Assembly (NCBI RefSeq): GCF_019754945.1
Contig: NZ_JAEUWU010000001.1
Coordinates: forward strand, 186,001 to 250,000
DNA length: 64,000 nucleotides
Reading direction: 5' to 3'
DNA from: Corynebacterium pseudokroppenstedtii
GTDB lineage: Bacteria; Actinomycetota; Actinomycetes; Mycobacteriales; Mycobacteriaceae
Shown in pieces: positions 62,275 to 64,000 of the stretch. Made by a program: the position numbers and the translations under genes. The notes below the pieces were generated by a model. The model made no database searches and had not been told where the DNA came from. It was given only the letters and a program-made list of their open reading frames with translations. The first letter of the stretch is position 1. Each line of letters opens with the position of its first letter.

Positions 62275-64000
<1,726 letters not shown>

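Overview
The window is a stretch of actinobacterial core chromosome, almost certainly Corynebacterium. The evidence is the gene complement and order: F-type ATPase genes, DUF2550, NucS, the GlgE/GlgB pair, etfBA, cysteine desulfurase/MnmA, ligA, gatCA/gatB, pfkA, ilvD, a PH-domain protein, an MscCG-type glutamate channel, ilvBNC, serA, leuB, a FAH-family protein and gltX. From memory this follows the backbone of C. glutamicum and, in large part, M. tuberculosis Rv2992c-Rv3030. Base composition looks like the high fifties percent G+C. The species cannot be fixed from the sequence; long low-complexity insertions in many proteins set it apart from C. glutamicum. I saw no tRNA, rRNA, CRISPR array, insertion sequence or prophage.

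Layout. 1-4.5 kb: end of the ATP synthase operon (atpA lacking only its start, then atpG, atpD, atpC) closed by a strong terminator. 4.6-8.1 kb: small conserved genes (DUF2550, nucS, methylmalonyl-CoA epimerase, a thiamine-binding-like protein, a redox-dead thioredoxin/TPR protein). 8.2-12.4 kb: glgE-glgB on the minus strand (alpha-glucan synthesis from maltose 1-phosphate). 12.6-16.0 kb: ABC ATPase, Nudix protein, methyltransferase. 16.3-21.7 kb: etfB, etfA, cysteine desulfurase, mnmA and a MetE-like protein. 21.8-25.6 kb: TetR regulator, exonuclease, ligA. 25.7-38.6 kb: ilvA (long form), ACT protein, gatC, gatA, Nudix, DHA2 exporter, pfkA, ggt, a YkvI-family protein, gatB. 38.6-43.2 kb: two more YkvI paralogues and a DoxX protein with a long acidic arm. 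43.3-56.3 kb: amino-acid region with ilvD, PH protein and mscCG on the minus strand, then the attenuator-controlled ilvBNC, serA, a COG0523 GTPase and leuB. 56.3-64 kb: GNAT, MFS carrier, DUF294/CBS protein with a coupled exonuclease, FAH protein, isochorismate synthase, and the start of gltX.

Working together: IlvA, IlvBN, IlvC, IlvD and LeuB cover most of isoleucine, valine and leucine synthesis, and SerA feeds serine. The ilvBNC leader reads Ile-Ile-Leu-Val-Val just before mutually exclusive hairpins. EtfA and EtfB form the electron-transfer flavoprotein. The cysteine desulfurase supplies sulfur to MnmA. GatC and GatA lie together, with GatB separate, for tRNA-dependent amidation.

Nothing here is a clear new mobile or defence system. 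The most unusual signals are: three tandem-like YkvI paralogues with a shared C-terminal cytosolic motif; a 21-bp imperfect stem-loop plus a possible Zur site before the COG0523 GTPase; an E. coli-like long IlvA; about eighteen genes with a -10 box placed 6-8 bases before the start codon (apparent leaderless transcripts); a terminator that contains the start of the next gene; and recurrent acidic or Ser/Gly/Asn-rich insertions in otherwise conserved proteins.
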